Source: Vibrio sp. S9_S30 (lineage in GTDB: Bacteria; Pseudomonadota; Gammaproteobacteria; Enterobacterales; Vibrionaceae). Taken from it: DNA of 64,000 nucleotides. The stretch lies in NCBI RefSeq assembly GCF_014694455.1, contig NZ_JAAUWT010000015.1:62001-126000 (forward strand), written 5' to 3'. Made by a program: the position numbers and the translations under genes. The notes beneath the pieces were generated by a model. That model saw only the letters and a list, made by a program, of their open reading frames with translations, ran no database searches and was not told where the DNA came from. Positions 42,001 to 50,719 of this stretch are shown one piece after another (position 1 is the first letter of the stretch; each line of letters begins with the position of its first letter).

Positions 42001-43032
42001 ATGAAACTGAAACATAACGTTGTGACGTTACTGTGTTTTGGTCTTGTATCGACCCAAACTTACGCCCTAACGCAAGAAGAAGCGAACAGTGTAGGCGCGT
42101 ATATCGAATCGGTATTGGTTCCCAATTACACAAACACCGCCAATTCAACTGGTACTACCTATAAAACCCACCAACCCCCTTCAATTAATCAAGCAGCCAA
42201 AGCGTTAGATTATTTAGAGTTTGCGGAAGTTGTCCATACCAATAACGGCTCACCTCGTGGTTGGACAAGAGTGAATAACGTTGTTGATTATGATTCAGGT
42301 TTCTACGCGGGTATCTATAAAAAATCCAATCAAATTGTCGTGGCATTCCGAGGCAGTGAATTAGGCACGTCCGACTGGGTGACGAATGGCATTATGGTGC
42401 AAGACGTAGTTCCTGCTCAGTATGCAATGGCCATAGAAAAGGCGATTGAAATCAAGAATCAATATCCTGGATATCAAATACATTACACGGGTCACAGCCT
42501 TGGTGGAGGCTTGGCAACAGCAGCAGCAATTACAACTGGGGACCCCGCAACCGCTTTCGATGCTTCAGGTCTTGCCAACGCAGTCTTAAATAGCATTAAG
42601 TCCAAACATGCCGCTCAAGGAAAACCGTCTAATCGATGGCAAAGAAATGCCAAGCAGGTAACGAATTTCAATTTAGAAGGTGAGTTTGTTTCGGATCTCG
42701 ACTATCAACAAGATGCTGACACTCTCGGTCCAACATCAAAACAGTATGGCGATATTTACTACTTATCGGCTTCACGTTTCACCCCATTACCAGACGTGAA
42801 CAATGGATTAACACGCCATTTCACAACCCCTCTTAAAGAAGAGTTGATGTTTCTTTCTCAACCCATTTATCGCATCGATATGAATGATTACAACGCGATT
42901 GATAACGATATCAATAGCTATACAGCCATGTTTTACATCGATTGGACAGATGACACCCTTGATGTTCTGTTTTGGCAAACCAACTTTGCAATCAACTCAT
43001 TGCCAAGCTTGCTAGCCGACTTAGGGTTTTAA
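42001..43032 (+). CDS. Secreted class 3 lipase
   Basis: A 343-residue alpha/beta hydrolase of the Lipase_3 family. A signal peptide (HNVVTLLCFGLVSTQTYA) is followed by the fold core IVVAFRGSE, the nucleophile elbow YTGHSLGGGLATAAA, and ATAFDASGLANAVL. The Ser is in GHSLGG; the Asp and His are probably in DLDYQQDADTLG or nearby and in TRHFTTP. ATG at 42001 has AAGGA at good spacing; the frame opens 11 codons earlier. It likely cleaves triglycerides or phospholipids outside the cell, by Sec export then type II secretion. Single gene. Confidence 0.85.
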   Translation: MKLKHNVVTLLCFGLVSTQTYALTQEEANSVGAYIESVLVPNYTNTANSTGTTYKTHQPPSINQAAKALDYLEFAEVVHTNNGSPRGWTRVNNVVDYDSGFYAGIYKKSNQIVVAFRGSELGTSDWVTNGIMVQDVVPAQYAMAIEKAIEIKNQYPGYQIHYTGHSLGGGLATAAAITTGDPATAFDASGLANAVLNSIKSKHAAQGKPSNRWQRNAKQVTNFNLEGEFVSDLDYQQDADTLGPTSKQYGDIYYLSASRFTPLPDVNNGLTRHFTTPLKEELMFLSQPIYRIDMNDYNAIDNDINSYTAMFYIDWTDDTLDVLFWQTNFAINSLPSLLADLGF

Positions 43033-43096
43033 CAACGTTCATAAACCAAGATCACCCTTCAGGTTGATTACATCAAACATGCCGACAGAAATTGTC

Positions 43097-43130
43097 TGTC
43101 CTAGTTAAAAATATGTCCTAGTTAAAAATA
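43097..43130 (+). repeat. Tandem 17-bp duplication in the dctP leader
   Basis: TGTCCTAGTTAAAAATA occurs twice in direct contact (43097-43113 and 43114-43130). The second copy ends right before the AAGG of the ribosome-binding site. It is preceded by an inverted repeat GACAGA/TCTGTC (43084-43100). Confidence 0.85.
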
Positions 43131-43141
43131 AGGTGTTTATC

Positions 43142-44221
43142 ATGAAAACGAAGCTATCTATTAAAAGAAATGCCGTTGTGAAAACCGGAATCGCGGTTGC
43201 CATCTCTGCCGCAGCGGTTGCAGGGATGCCAGCCAACGCAGAAAGTAAAGTACGCTGGAAAGTTCAAGCCGTATTTGGGACGCACTTGCCCGCATTAGGC
43301 GATCCCATCAAATACGTTGCTGAACAAATAAAAGAAGCCAGTAACGGCGATATTCAATTCAAAATTTATGAACCCGGGAAGTTGGTTCCGCCATTTGAAA
43401 TCACCGAAGCTGTTAAAAACAAGCAGCTGAATGCAGGTTACACTTGGCTAGGATATGACCAAGGAAAAATCCCCGCTGCCGCACTATTTGCTGCGGTTCC
43501 GTTTGGAATGGAGCCCTGGGCTTACGCTTCTTGGTGGTACGATGGTGAAGGCAAAGCGTTAGCAGAAAAGCTGTATGCGAAACACAACATTCGCCCTGTT
43601 TTATGCTCGGTTATCGGACCCGAAACCGCAGGCTGGTTCAAGAAAGAAATCACCTCTTTAAAAGACATTGAAGGGCTTAAAATTCGTTTTGCTGGGCTGG
43701 GTGGAAAAGTCATGCAAAAAGCAGGGGCTTCCGTCACTGTTTTACCTGGAGGCGAAATTTTCCCTGCTTTAGAGAAAGGCGCCATTGACGCGAGTGAATT
43801 TTCTATGCCTGCCATCGACCAAATGATGGGCTTTGACAAAATTGCCAAAAATAATTACTTCCCCGGCTGGCACCAAACTTTCACTGCCTCTCACTTAATT
43901 GTGAATACTGAAACTTGGGAATCTCTTTCCGATAGCCAGCGTGCCATGATCGATATGGCATGTACGGCCGGTACTTTTCGAGCGCTTACACGCGGAGAAG
44001 CCCTTCAAGGCGCTGTCATAAAAGGGTTTGAAGCTAAAAACGTGACGGCTCGTCAACTACCTGACGATGTACTTGAACAGCTTAAAACGCTCACAGATGA
44101 AGTGATGAGTGAAATTTCAGCTAAAGATGCAGACTTTAAAGAAATTTACCAATCGCAGCAGGCGTTCTCTAAAGAATATGACATTTGGAAGTCAAAAGCT
44201 TACTTACCTAACAACTACTAA
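43142..44221 (+). CDS. dctP: TRAP transporter periplasmic binding protein (DctP family)
   Basis: A 359-residue binding protein with signal peptide (VKTGIAVAISAAAVAGMPAN). DctP features are KPQNGDIQFKIYEPGKLVP-like SNGDIQFKIYEPGKLVPPFE, the substrate Arg segment GLKIRFAGLGGKVMQKAG and GEIFPALEKGAIDASEFSMP. It belongs to the larger-subunit TRAP branch that carries keto acids (TakP) or related carboxylates; the exact substrate is not readable. ATG at 43142 is preferred over a GTG three codons earlier. A nine-pair hairpin follows before dctQ. Confidence 0.9.
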   Translation: MKTKLSIKRNAVVKTGIAVAISAAAVAGMPANAESKVRWKVQAVFGTHLPALGDPIKYVAEQIKEASNGDIQFKIYEPGKLVPPFEITEAVKNKQLNAGYTWLGYDQGKIPAAALFAAVPFGMEPWAYASWWYDGEGKALAEKLYAKHNIRPVLCSVIGPETAGWFKKEITSLKDIEGLKIRFAGLGGKVMQKAGASVTVLPGGEIFPALEKGAIDASEFSMPAIDQMMGFDKIAKNNYFPGWHQTFTASHLIVNTETWESLSDSQRAMIDMACTAGTFRALTRGEALQGAVIKGFEAKNVTARQLPDDVLEQLKTLTDEVMSEISAKDADFKEIYQSQQAFSKEYDIWKSKAYLPNNY

Positions 44222-44245
44222 AATCAACTAGAACAATCATTATTT

Positions 44246-44267
44246 AGTGGCGTCAATGGACGCCACT
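44246..44267 (+). other. Hairpin between dctP and dctQ
   Basis: AGTGGCGTC-AATG-GACGCCACT, a perfect nine-pair stem, followed by CTTTC. It likely protects the dctP message or cuts transcription, so that more binding protein than membrane subunits is made. Confidence 0.7.
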
Positions 44268-44286
44268 CTTTCAGAGGACGCCAAGA

Positions 44287-44877
44287 ATGAGCTCCATATC
44301 TTTCCCAGAATCCAATAAAAAGGCACTGCTTAGCCAGCTTCCAGAGACCCGATTATCGGTCATCTTAGATAAGGTAATAAGTAAAGTGAATGATTATATG
44401 ATTTGGATTTGGCCAATTCTAATGTCGATCATCGTTATAAACGTTTTGATGCGCTATTTGATTGGCGAGGGCCGGGTTGAATTCGAAGAACTGCAGTGGC
44501 ATCTATACTCCGCCGGCTGGCTATTGGGTCTTAGCTACTGTTTTATTACCGATTCCCATGTCAGGGTGGACATTCTTTATGATCACTTTTCTATAAAAAC
44601 GAAATGCTGGATAGAGTTGATTGGCATCATTACGCTTTTGGTCCCTTTCATCGTCCTTGTTTTAAATTATTCACTCCCTTTTATTGCATACTCTTGGCAA
44701 CTCAGTGAAGTTTCTTCCGCACCGGGAGGGCTTCCCTATCGATGGTTTATTAAATCCATTCTTTTAGTAGGCTTTGCCTTTCTTTTGATCGCTGTTATCT
44801 CTCGATTTTCTCGCATTAGTATTGCGCTGATTTCTGGTAGATTCGCCCAGGATGGAGGTGAGAATGGAAATCAATGA
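44287..44877 (+). CDS. dctQ: TRAP transporter small permease (DctQ family)
   Basis: A 196-residue protein with four membrane helices: WIWPILMSIIVINVLMRYLI, WLLGLSYCF, LIGIITLLVPFIVLVLNYSL and ILLVGFAFLLIAVISRFSRI. Conserved EELQWHLYSAGWLLGLSYCF and SSAPGGLPYRWFIKS match DctQ. Its end overlaps the start of dctM by 14 bases. Confidence 0.88.
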   Translation: MSSISFPESNKKALLSQLPETRLSVILDKVISKVNDYMIWIWPILMSIIVINVLMRYLIGEGRVEFEELQWHLYSAGWLLGLSYCFITDSHVRVDILYDHFSIKTKCWIELIGIITLLVPFIVLVLNYSLPFIAYSWQLSEVSSAPGGLPYRWFIKSILLVGFAFLLIAVISRFSRISIALISGRFAQDGGENGNQ

Positions 44878-46219
44878 AATATTAGCCATTACTATGTTCG
44901 CGACGTTTATATTGTTGCTTTTTAGTGGATTTCCTGTCGCGTGGATCCTTGGCGGTGTGTCTATTTTGTTTTCCGCTATCGCGCTTGGTTTAGATACGTG
45001 GGCAGAGACATGGATCGGCATTGATTGGCAATATGTATCTATTGTTGTACCGAGAATATGGGACACTATGAACAATTGGGTATTGGTCGCACTGCCCATG
45101 TTTATCTATATGGGCTTAATGCTTGATCGCTCAGGTGTCGCACAAGATTTAATGACGAATCTAGTTCGCTTGTTTGGCCGTGTCAGAGGCGGATTGGCTA
45201 TTACTGTCACCATTGTGGGATTACTACTCGCAGCATCAACAGGCATCATCGGAGCGGCTGTGGTTTTGCTGTCCGTCCTTGGTATACCTTTGATGCTAAA
45301 GCAGGGTTACAGCAAATCACTCGCATGTGGAACAGTTTGCGCCACCGGAACGTTAGGCATATTGATCCCCCCAAGTATTATGCTGGTCATGATGGGCGAC
45401 CGAATTGGTCTCTCCGTTGGTGACTTGTTCCTTGGCGCTCTCTTCCCAGGCTTGTTGCTGGCTGCTCTTTATGTGGGCTACATCGTTTTCACTGGGTTAG
45501 TCGCGCCGAGTAAAGCGCCTTTGTCTGACACCGCTGAACCCGTATCCGTTCTTGTGATTTTACAAGTATTTAAAGCGGTTCTCGCACCAGCTGGTCTTAT
45601 AGTTGCTGTTCTTGGTTCGATATTTTTTGGTATCGCGACACCAACAGAGGCATCTGGCGTGGGCGCGGCAGGTGCAACACTTCTCGCTTGGTCTAAAGGA
45701 GCACTCAATAAAACCGTATTAAAAGAGGTTGGAGAAGAAACCACCAAGACCACTGCTTTCATCTTTGCGCTTTTTATTGGGGCAACCGCCTTTTCTTTAG
45801 TGCTTCGAGGGCTGGGCGGGGATGAGCTGATAGAAAGTGCGTTAACTAATCTGGATTTGGCACCAAGCGGTATTATTATCGCCATTTTGATCGCGGTTTT
45901 CTTGTTAGGGTTCTTCCTAGACTGGATAGAAATCACATTGATTGTGCTTCCACTTGTTGCTCCGGTCGTCTCGTCCCTAGGGTTCGACTTAATCTGGTTT
46001 ACCGTACTTTTTGCCGTTTGCTTGCAAACATCATTTTTAACCCCACCAGTTGGATTTGCACTCTTCTACATGAAGGGCGTCGCTCCAGATAACGTGACTA
46101 TCGGTGATATATACAAAGGTGTCGTTCCATTTATTTTGCTACAAGTTATCGCGCTCGCTATCGTGTTTAACTTTCAGCAAATCGTCACATGGCTACCTGG
46201 CATCGCTTACGGTTACTAA
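44864..46219 (+). CDS. dctM: TRAP transporter large permease (DctM family)
   Basis: A 451-residue protein of about 12 helices. Family segments are FPVAWILGGVSILFSAIALG, ALPMFIYMGLMLDRSGVAQD, GLAITVTIVGLLLAASTGII, GTLGILIPPSIMLVMMGDRI and TPTEASGVGAAGATLLAW. The ATG at 44864 follows GGAGGTG; an upstream in-frame ATG at 44852 overlaps that site and is less likely. It moves the substrate with sodium. Confidence 0.92.
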   Translation: MEINEILAITMFATFILLLFSGFPVAWILGGVSILFSAIALGLDTWAETWIGIDWQYVSIVVPRIWDTMNNWVLVALPMFIYMGLMLDRSGVAQDLMTNLVRLFGRVRGGLAITVTIVGLLLAASTGIIGAAVVLLSVLGIPLMLKQGYSKSLACGTVCATGTLGILIPPSIMLVMMGDRIGLSVGDLFLGALFPGLLLAALYVGYIVFTGLVAPSKAPLSDTAEPVSVLVILQVFKAVLAPAGLIVAVLGSIFFGIATPTEASGVGAAGATLLAWSKGALNKTVLKEVGEETTKTTAFIFALFIGATAFSLVLRGLGGDELIESALTNLDLAPSGIIIAILIAVFLLGFFLDWIEITLIVLPLVAPVVSSLGFDLIWFTVLFAVCLQTSFLTPPVGFALFYMKGVAPDNVTIGDIYKGVVPFILLQVIALAIVFNFQQIVTWLPGIAYGY

Positions 46220-46242
46220 AGTAAAAAACGCATACCATACAA

Positions 46243-46269
46243 AAAAGGTCAGGCAACGCCTGACCTTTT
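46243..46269. terminator. Bidirectional terminator between dctM and ppiC
   Basis: AAAAGGTCAGGC and GCCTGACCTTTT with a three-base loop. It serves both convergent genes. Confidence 0.88.
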
Positions 46270-46272
46270 AAA

Positions 46273-46551
46273 TTAGGTACGGTAAAGAACCTTGATAACA
46301 TGCCAACCAAACTTGGTTTTGACCACCATGGGTGTTAACACTTCCCCACTAAAGACAGCTTTGTCGAATTGAGGAACCATTTGACCTTTCTTAAACTCAC
46401 CAAGATCGCCACCTTTATTTCCAGATGGACAAGAGGAATACTTCTTTGCAAGCGATTGAAATTTAGCGCCTTTCTTTATTTGATTAACAATATCTTCTGC
46501 TTGCTCCTTATGCTTAACCAAAATATGTAAAGCTGCTGCCGTTCTCGCCAT
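46273..46551 (-). CDS. ppiC: Parvulin-type peptidyl-prolyl isomerase
   Basis: A 92-residue single-domain parvulin, the length of E. coli PpiC. AAALHILVKHKEQAEDIVNQ, YSSCPSGNKGGDLGEFKKGQ and KTKFGWHVIKVLYRT are standard. It has no signal sequence, so it acts in the cytoplasm. I set the start at 46551, after an AGAGAG ribosome-binding stretch; the longer frame adds unlikely sequence. Confidence 0.92.
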   Translation of the reverse strand: MARTAAALHILVKHKEQAEDIVNQIKKGAKFQSLAKKYSSCPSGNKGGDLGEFKKGQMVPQFDKAVFSGEVLTPMVVKTKFGWHVIKVLYRT

Positions 46552-46778
46552 GGAAGTTCTCTCTTTGTTTGAAAGGCACGGATTGTAACTCAAACATTGT
46601 TTATCTGCATTGTTTGATTCTTTTAAGGTATAATCACAACTTAGCCATACACATCTATTCGAAAGCATCGAATGAGCCACTAACGAAACATATAGATTCA
46701 CTTTTATTGATCAAAAAATGAGCCAAAGGGTCAGATTAATTGTAAAATGAAAGTGAGTTTACTTACGCGGATTTATTT

Positions 46779-47684
46779 ATGAAAAGCAAAGCCAATCAGT
46801 CTCAGGGAATGCTGATGTTCAAGCTAACACTTCAGCAGAGCTTTGCCATTGGCACATTGAAAGTTAGAGAAATTGTACCTTATGCTCAAACAACACAAAT
46901 CCCCTACTCTCACCCTCATGTAATCGGAACCATTCCAATTCGTGAGTTGACGGTTCCTGTGATTGATATGGCTGCCGCAATTGGGTTTCGCCCTATTGCA
47001 CGTGAGGAATATAAGAATAGCTATTTAATTGTTACAGATTGCTTACGCACAATTGTTGCCTTTATGGTGCGTGATATTGAAAAAATTATTGAGTGTGATT
47101 GGCGTTCGATTGAGTCCACGCCAGATACATTAGGCAACAATATATTCGTGACAGGCATAACGCGCCATAAAGACAAAATAGTTCAAATGCTGGATGTCGA
47201 GCTTTTGTTATCCAAAATATACCCAGAGCATGATAGTCAGCGTATACCGATTCTGACGGATATAGAACGCGAGCGCCTAAAACCTCTCAATATTCTTCTT
47301 GTCGACGACTCTAGCATCGCAAGAAAGCAACTGTCTGATGCGTTAGACAGCATTAATATCCCTTATCAGGTGTGTAAAAACGGTATAGATGCGTTGAATT
47401 TAATGAAAGAAGATGCTGCTAACCAAAAGCCAATCGATATTTTGGTCAGTGATATCGAAATGCCTGGGCTAGATGGGTATGAGCTCGCATTTGAAATTCA
47501 AAATGATACGGCTTTGAGCCGATCGTATAGGATTCTACATACCTCACTATCGAGCGAAATTTGTGTGGACAGAGCGCATCAAGTCGGTGCCCATGAGGCC
47601 CTTACAAAGTTTGATGCCACCGAACTTGTACAAGCAATGCTCAGAGGTGCTAAGCAAATTGAGGAATCAGTAAGCACTGCGTAA
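46779..47684 (+). CDS. cheV: Chemotaxis protein CheV (CheW-receiver fusion)
   Basis: A 301-residue protein. Residues about 12-150 are a CheW domain (FAIGTLKVREIVPYAQTTQI, VIGTIPIRELTVPVIDMAAA) and about 170-295 a receiver (NILLVDDSSIARKQLSDALD, phospho-Asp in ILVSDIEMPGLDGYEL, Lys in EALTKFDA). It couples chemoreceptors to CheA and can be phosphorylated. Vibrios have several CheV paralogs; this one stands alone without other che genes. A terminator follows at 47709. Confidence 0.92.
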   Translation: MKSKANQSQGMLMFKLTLQQSFAIGTLKVREIVPYAQTTQIPYSHPHVIGTIPIRELTVPVIDMAAAIGFRPIAREEYKNSYLIVTDCLRTIVAFMVRDIEKIIECDWRSIESTPDTLGNNIFVTGITRHKDKIVQMLDVELLLSKIYPEHDSQRIPILTDIERERLKPLNILLVDDSSIARKQLSDALDSINIPYQVCKNGIDALNLMKEDAANQKPIDILVSDIEMPGLDGYELAFEIQNDTALSRSYRILHTSLSSEICVDRAHQVGAHEALTKFDATELVQAMLRGAKQIEESVSTA

Positions 47685-47708
47685 CCCAGTATTCAGATCA
47701 ACAGTAAG

Positions 47709-47730
47709 CCGGCGAATTCGCCGGTTTTTT
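47709..47730 (+). terminator. Rho-independent terminator after cheV
   Basis: CCGGCGAATTCGCCGG followed by TTTTTT. Confidence 0.9.
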
Positions 47731-47898
47731 CATTCCTTCCTTTCCTTCTTCAATAAATCACCATTGCGATACATATCACATAAATATGAAATCAATAAAC
47801 ATAGGTGTTAATCGTTGTTTCAGATCAACAAACCAAACCAATTTCATAAGCAAAGTGAGCATATACCAAAACGACCTTTCCTAATAAAAGGAGAGGCA

Positions 47899-47913
47899 AT
47901 GATGCATGTATAA
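47899..47913 (+). CDS. Possible four-codon leader peptide upstream of the alcohol dehydrogenase
   Basis: ATG-ATG-CAT-GTA-TAA (MMHV). It has AAAGGAG five bases upstream, a better ribosome-binding site than most genes here, and ends 18 bases before the dehydrogenase ATG, which has its own GGAGAG. It may be a translated leader or just a second site where ribosomes wait. Confidence 0.35.
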   Translation: MMHV

Positions 47914-47931
47914 CAATATTGGAGAGTCTAA

Positions 47932-49080
47932 ATGACAAGCGCATTTTACATCCCTACCGTCAATCTAATGGGGGCGGGTTGTTTAACTCAAGCCGTTGAT
48001 AGCATTCAATCTCAAGGGTTTAAGAAGGGGCTAGTAGTAACAGATAAAGTGTTAAACCAAATCGGAGTGGTAAAACAAGTTAACGATTTACTTGCCGACA
48101 GGGCAATTGCAACTGTTGTCTATGATGGAACCCAGCCAAATCCAACAATTTCTAACGTAAATGAAGGCTTAGAGTTATTGATAGAAAATGGGTGTGACTT
48201 TGTCATCTCTTTAGGTGGCGGTTCGCCCCATGACTGCGCTAAAGGTATTGCACTGGTTGCTGCCAATGGCGGAAAAATTGCCGATTACGAAGGCGTTGAC
48301 CAATCTGAGAAACCGCAAGTTCCACTTATTGCCATCAACACTACGGCTGGCACAGCTTCTGAAATGACACGTTTCTGCATCATTACTGATGAAGAACGTC
48401 ATATTAAAATGGCAATTGTGGACAAACACACAACGCCACTTATGTCTGTTAATGATCCCGAACTGATGCTTGCGAAACCTGCTTCGCTTACCGCCGCAAC
48501 GGGAATGGATGCATTAACTCATGCAATAGAAGCGTATGTCTCTACTGCCGCTACGCCAATCACCGATGCGGTAGCCATCAAAGCGATAGAGCTGATCCAA
48601 GCACACCTAAGAACGGCGGTAAATCAAGGGGAAGATATAAAAGCCCGAGAGCAAATGGCATACGCTCAGTTTATGGCAGGCATGGCATTCAACAATGCAT
48701 CTCTGGGCTACGTTCATGCCATGGCACATCAACTTGGTGGATTTTATGACCTCCCACATGGCGTATGTAACGCGGTATTACTTCCGCACGTGCAAAAATA
48801 TAATGCTCAGGTGTGTCCTGAACGATTAAAAGATGTTGCAGCAGCAATGGGAGTCAACGTCACAAATTTAACCGATGAACAAGGTGCAGAAGCTGCACTA
48901 AATGCCATAAAACAGTTGTCTTTAGATGTAGGTATTCCTACAGGACTCGAAGCTTTAGGAGCCAAACCCGAAGACATTCCATTGCTTGCAGAAAACGCAC
49001 TGAAAGATGCTTGTGGACTGACAAATCCCAAGCAAGCAACCCACGATGAAATTTCGTCCATTTTTGCGGCAGCTATGTAA
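47932..49080 (+). CDS. Iron-containing alcohol dehydrogenase
   Basis: A 382-residue group III ADH, close to E. coli YiaY/FucO and Zymomonas AdhB. Cofactor site: VISLGGGSPHDCAKGIAL. Metal ligands: Asp in MSVNDPELM, His in DALTHAIEAYV, and HAMAHQLGGFYDLPHGVCNA. It interconverts alcohols and aldehydes with NAD in the cytoplasm. Convergent with luxT, terminator between them. Confidence 0.92.
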   Translation: MTSAFYIPTVNLMGAGCLTQAVDSIQSQGFKKGLVVTDKVLNQIGVVKQVNDLLADRAIATVVYDGTQPNPTISNVNEGLELLIENGCDFVISLGGGSPHDCAKGIALVAANGGKIADYEGVDQSEKPQVPLIAINTTAGTASEMTRFCIITDEERHIKMAIVDKHTTPLMSVNDPELMLAKPASLTAATGMDALTHAIEAYVSTAATPITDAVAIKAIELIQAHLRTAVNQGEDIKAREQMAYAQFMAGMAFNNASLGYVHAMAHQLGGFYDLPHGVCNAVLLPHVQKYNAQVCPERLKDVAAAMGVNVTNLTDEQGAEAALNAIKQLSLDVGIPTGLEALGAKPEDIPLLAENALKDACGLTNPKQATHDEISSIFAAAM

Positions 49081-49106
49081 GCTCAAAAGCCTCTGCTCTT
49101 AAACCA

Positions 49107-49130
49107 AAAACCAGCCACTTGGCTGGTTTT
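49107..49130. terminator. Bidirectional terminator between alcohol dehydrogenase and luxT
   Basis: AAAACCAGCC and GGCTGGTTTT, ten pairs with a four-base loop (ACTT), then CTTTTC. Confidence 0.9.
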
Positions 49131-49152
49131 CTTTTCAACATACTGCTTAGGA

Positions 49153-49614
49153 TTAGCCCGCCATACGGACTAAGCTTTTTCCAAACAACACATCGAGATC
49201 CTCACGAGCAGAATCACCGTAGTTATCTTCTACCATCTTATATAAACGTTCTATTCCAGCTTTAGCAAATTCGTGCGCACTTTCCGATGTCACGACATGA
49301 TGGAATAACAACCTAAGAATTGCCAAAAACTCTGTATTATCAAGAGCCTTAACCCAGCTGAATTTAAAACTCTCAACACCTTCATCCAGAACTAGGTGTG
49401 TTACGAACATCTTAAAGATTCGACCATCTAGTGCTGCTGTGAAGTCCGTTTTCTTAGGGAAATGGTGACTGATACCCGTACGAGAGACGCCTGTTTGTTG
49501 ACTCAAAGTGGTGTAAGACATTTTGTCGTAGCCCAATGTGATTAGTTGGTCTACAACCGCATCCATAATTTTTTGAATGGTAATTTCAGTATCTTCTTTA
49601 CTACGCTTTGGCAT
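49153..49614 (-). CDS. luxT: TetR-family regulator, LuxT/SwrT-like
   Basis: A 153-residue regulator, short for TetR but right for LuxT (about 17 kDa). It starts MPKRSKEDTEITIQKIMDAV and the HTH is TLSQQTGVSRTGISHHFPKK. From memory, this matches V. harveyi LuxT, which binds the luxO promoter, and V. parahaemolyticus SwrT, which controls swarming. It would act in the same AI-2/LuxO circuit as luxPQ in this window. The name rests on recalled similarity and length, so it carries some doubt. Confidence 0.75.
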   Translation of the reverse strand: MPKRSKEDTEITIQKIMDAVVDQLITLGYDKMSYTTLSQQTGVSRTGISHHFPKKTDFTAALDGRIFKMFVTHLVLDEGVESFKFSWVKALDNTEFLAILRLLFHHVVTSESAHEFAKAGIERLYKMVEDNYGDSAREDLDVLFGKSLVRMAG

Positions 49615-49686
49615 GTTAGGGCTCTTCTATTTTATATGTTTAAGTACACTCATACTCGCGCATGAGCGACTTATAGTATTATGTTC

Positions 49687-49721
49687 TATATTTTTCAAAT
49701 CTCAACAGATTGAAAAATATA
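49687..49721. promoter_or_regulatory. Inverted repeat upstream of luxT
   Basis: TATATTTTTCAAATCT, CAAC, AGATTGAAAAATATA: arms of 15-16 bases that pair fully apart from one bulged A, 73 bp before the luxT start. Confidence 0.55.
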
Positions 49722-49727
49722 CAAGCA

Positions 49728-49753
49728 ACTGTTCACGAAGCACTGTTCACGAA
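49728..49753. repeat. Direct repeat upstream of luxT
   Basis: ACTGTTCACGAA at 49728-49739 and again at 49742-49753, a 14-bp period. Confidence 0.6.
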
Positions 49754-50119
49754 ACTTGTGATTTGCTAGAAGTAAACTCGACAGAGCGAGATCGATAAAA
49801 ATTCGCTTATTCGATTTACCCAAATATCGGGCAATAGAATTTTACTAAAAGTAACACTATTGCAAATGATTCCGATTTACTGGATTTTCTTACAAATTAC
49901 TCAATTGGGCAATACAACCTTATTTCATGACCCGACAAAACGACATTTTGATTCACTCCCTCGTGATAAAGATCACATAAATGAAATGAATATATCGTTA
50001 CAAAACACTATCCTATGAGGCCGTTGAATCTAATGATTTAACCCCAACCAGCTGAAATTCTGTGGTTTTACCTGCATCAGAGGAGTAACATACCCCCATT
50101 AACTGTAAGAGGATACGTT

Positions 50120-50416
50120 ATGACAACGAAAGCAGAAGACAATCAAGTTTGTGAAGCATGCGGATGCAGCGCAGAGATGGGATTCATCATCAAAGAAGGC
50201 GACGATGTGGCAAACATTTCTTTGTTTGGTCGTGATTTCGCGGCATTAGAATCTGAACTAAACAAATACATAGATCTAGCCAATACGGTATCTAACGAGG
50301 TGAAATATGAAAGCCAACGCCTTGAAGACGAGGCTGGTATTGAAACAAGATTCCAATTCACTTGCAGCGCCGAAAAACTCATTTTTGAATTGAAGACACG
50401 AACGCTAGCACGATAA
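50120..50416 (+). CDS. DUF406 family protein (YfcZ/YiiS-like)
   Basis: A 98-residue cytosolic protein. VCEACGCSAEMGFIIKEGDD at the N-terminus and FTCSAEKLIFELKTRTLAR at the end match YfcZ (CCCMDVGTIM, then FACEAEMLIFQL). Two close Cys pairs may bind a metal. Function unknown. A hairpin follows (50426-50448). Confidence 0.88.
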   Translation: MTTKAEDNQVCEACGCSAEMGFIIKEGDDVANISLFGRDFAALESELNKYIDLANTVSNEVKYESQRLEDEAGIETRFQFTCSAEKLIFELKTRTLAR

Positions 50417-50425
50417 GCATCAATT

Positions 50426-50448
50426 AGGGCGGATTTTCTAGCCGCCCT
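50426..50448. terminator. Hairpin between the DUF406 and DUF1496 genes
   Basis: AGGGCGG and CCGCCCT form a seven-pair stem with a nine-base loop between convergent genes. There is no good T run in either direction. Confidence 0.5.
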
Positions 50449-50467
50449 CAAAACAAGACCCGACTTT

Positions 50468-50719
50468 TCACTCATCCTGTTTCAATTGAAGCCACCTTAG
50501 ATCCCCATTCAACTCGAATTCCTGCTCTTTACCGCAGGTTAAATACAACTCGCCTACCTGAATCACCGCACCGAGTGTGTAAGCTTTATCTTCGTAATAA
50601 CACACTTTTTCAAACAATGTTCCATCAGTAACAATTACTGGAGATTTTGGCGTTGTAACCGTTTTGGCATTAACACCAACAGAGAGAATTGTGAATATAA
50701 ATACAAGGTGTCTGCTCAT
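50468..50719 (-). CDS. DUF1496 family small secreted protein
   Basis: An 83-residue protein with signal peptide SRHLVFIFTILSVGVNAKTV. CYYEDKAYTLGAVIQVGELY, then LTCGKEQEFELNGDLRW, is the DUF1496 signature (two Cys, probably one disulphide). Periplasmic; function unknown. It is divergent from the repeat-protein gene. Confidence 0.82.
   Translation of the reverse strand: MSRHLVFIFTILSVGVNAKTVTTPKSPVIVTDGTLFEKVCYYEDKAYTLGAVIQVGELYLTCGKEQEFELNGDLRWLQLKQDE

Larger units (their letters stand above)
49615..50119. other. Intergenic region upstream of luxT and the DUF406 gene
   Basis: About 505 bp, divergent promoters. Near the luxT end it holds a long inverted repeat (49687-49721) and a direct repeat (49728-49753). 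The remaining part is AT-rich and shows no gene. Confidence 0.5.
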
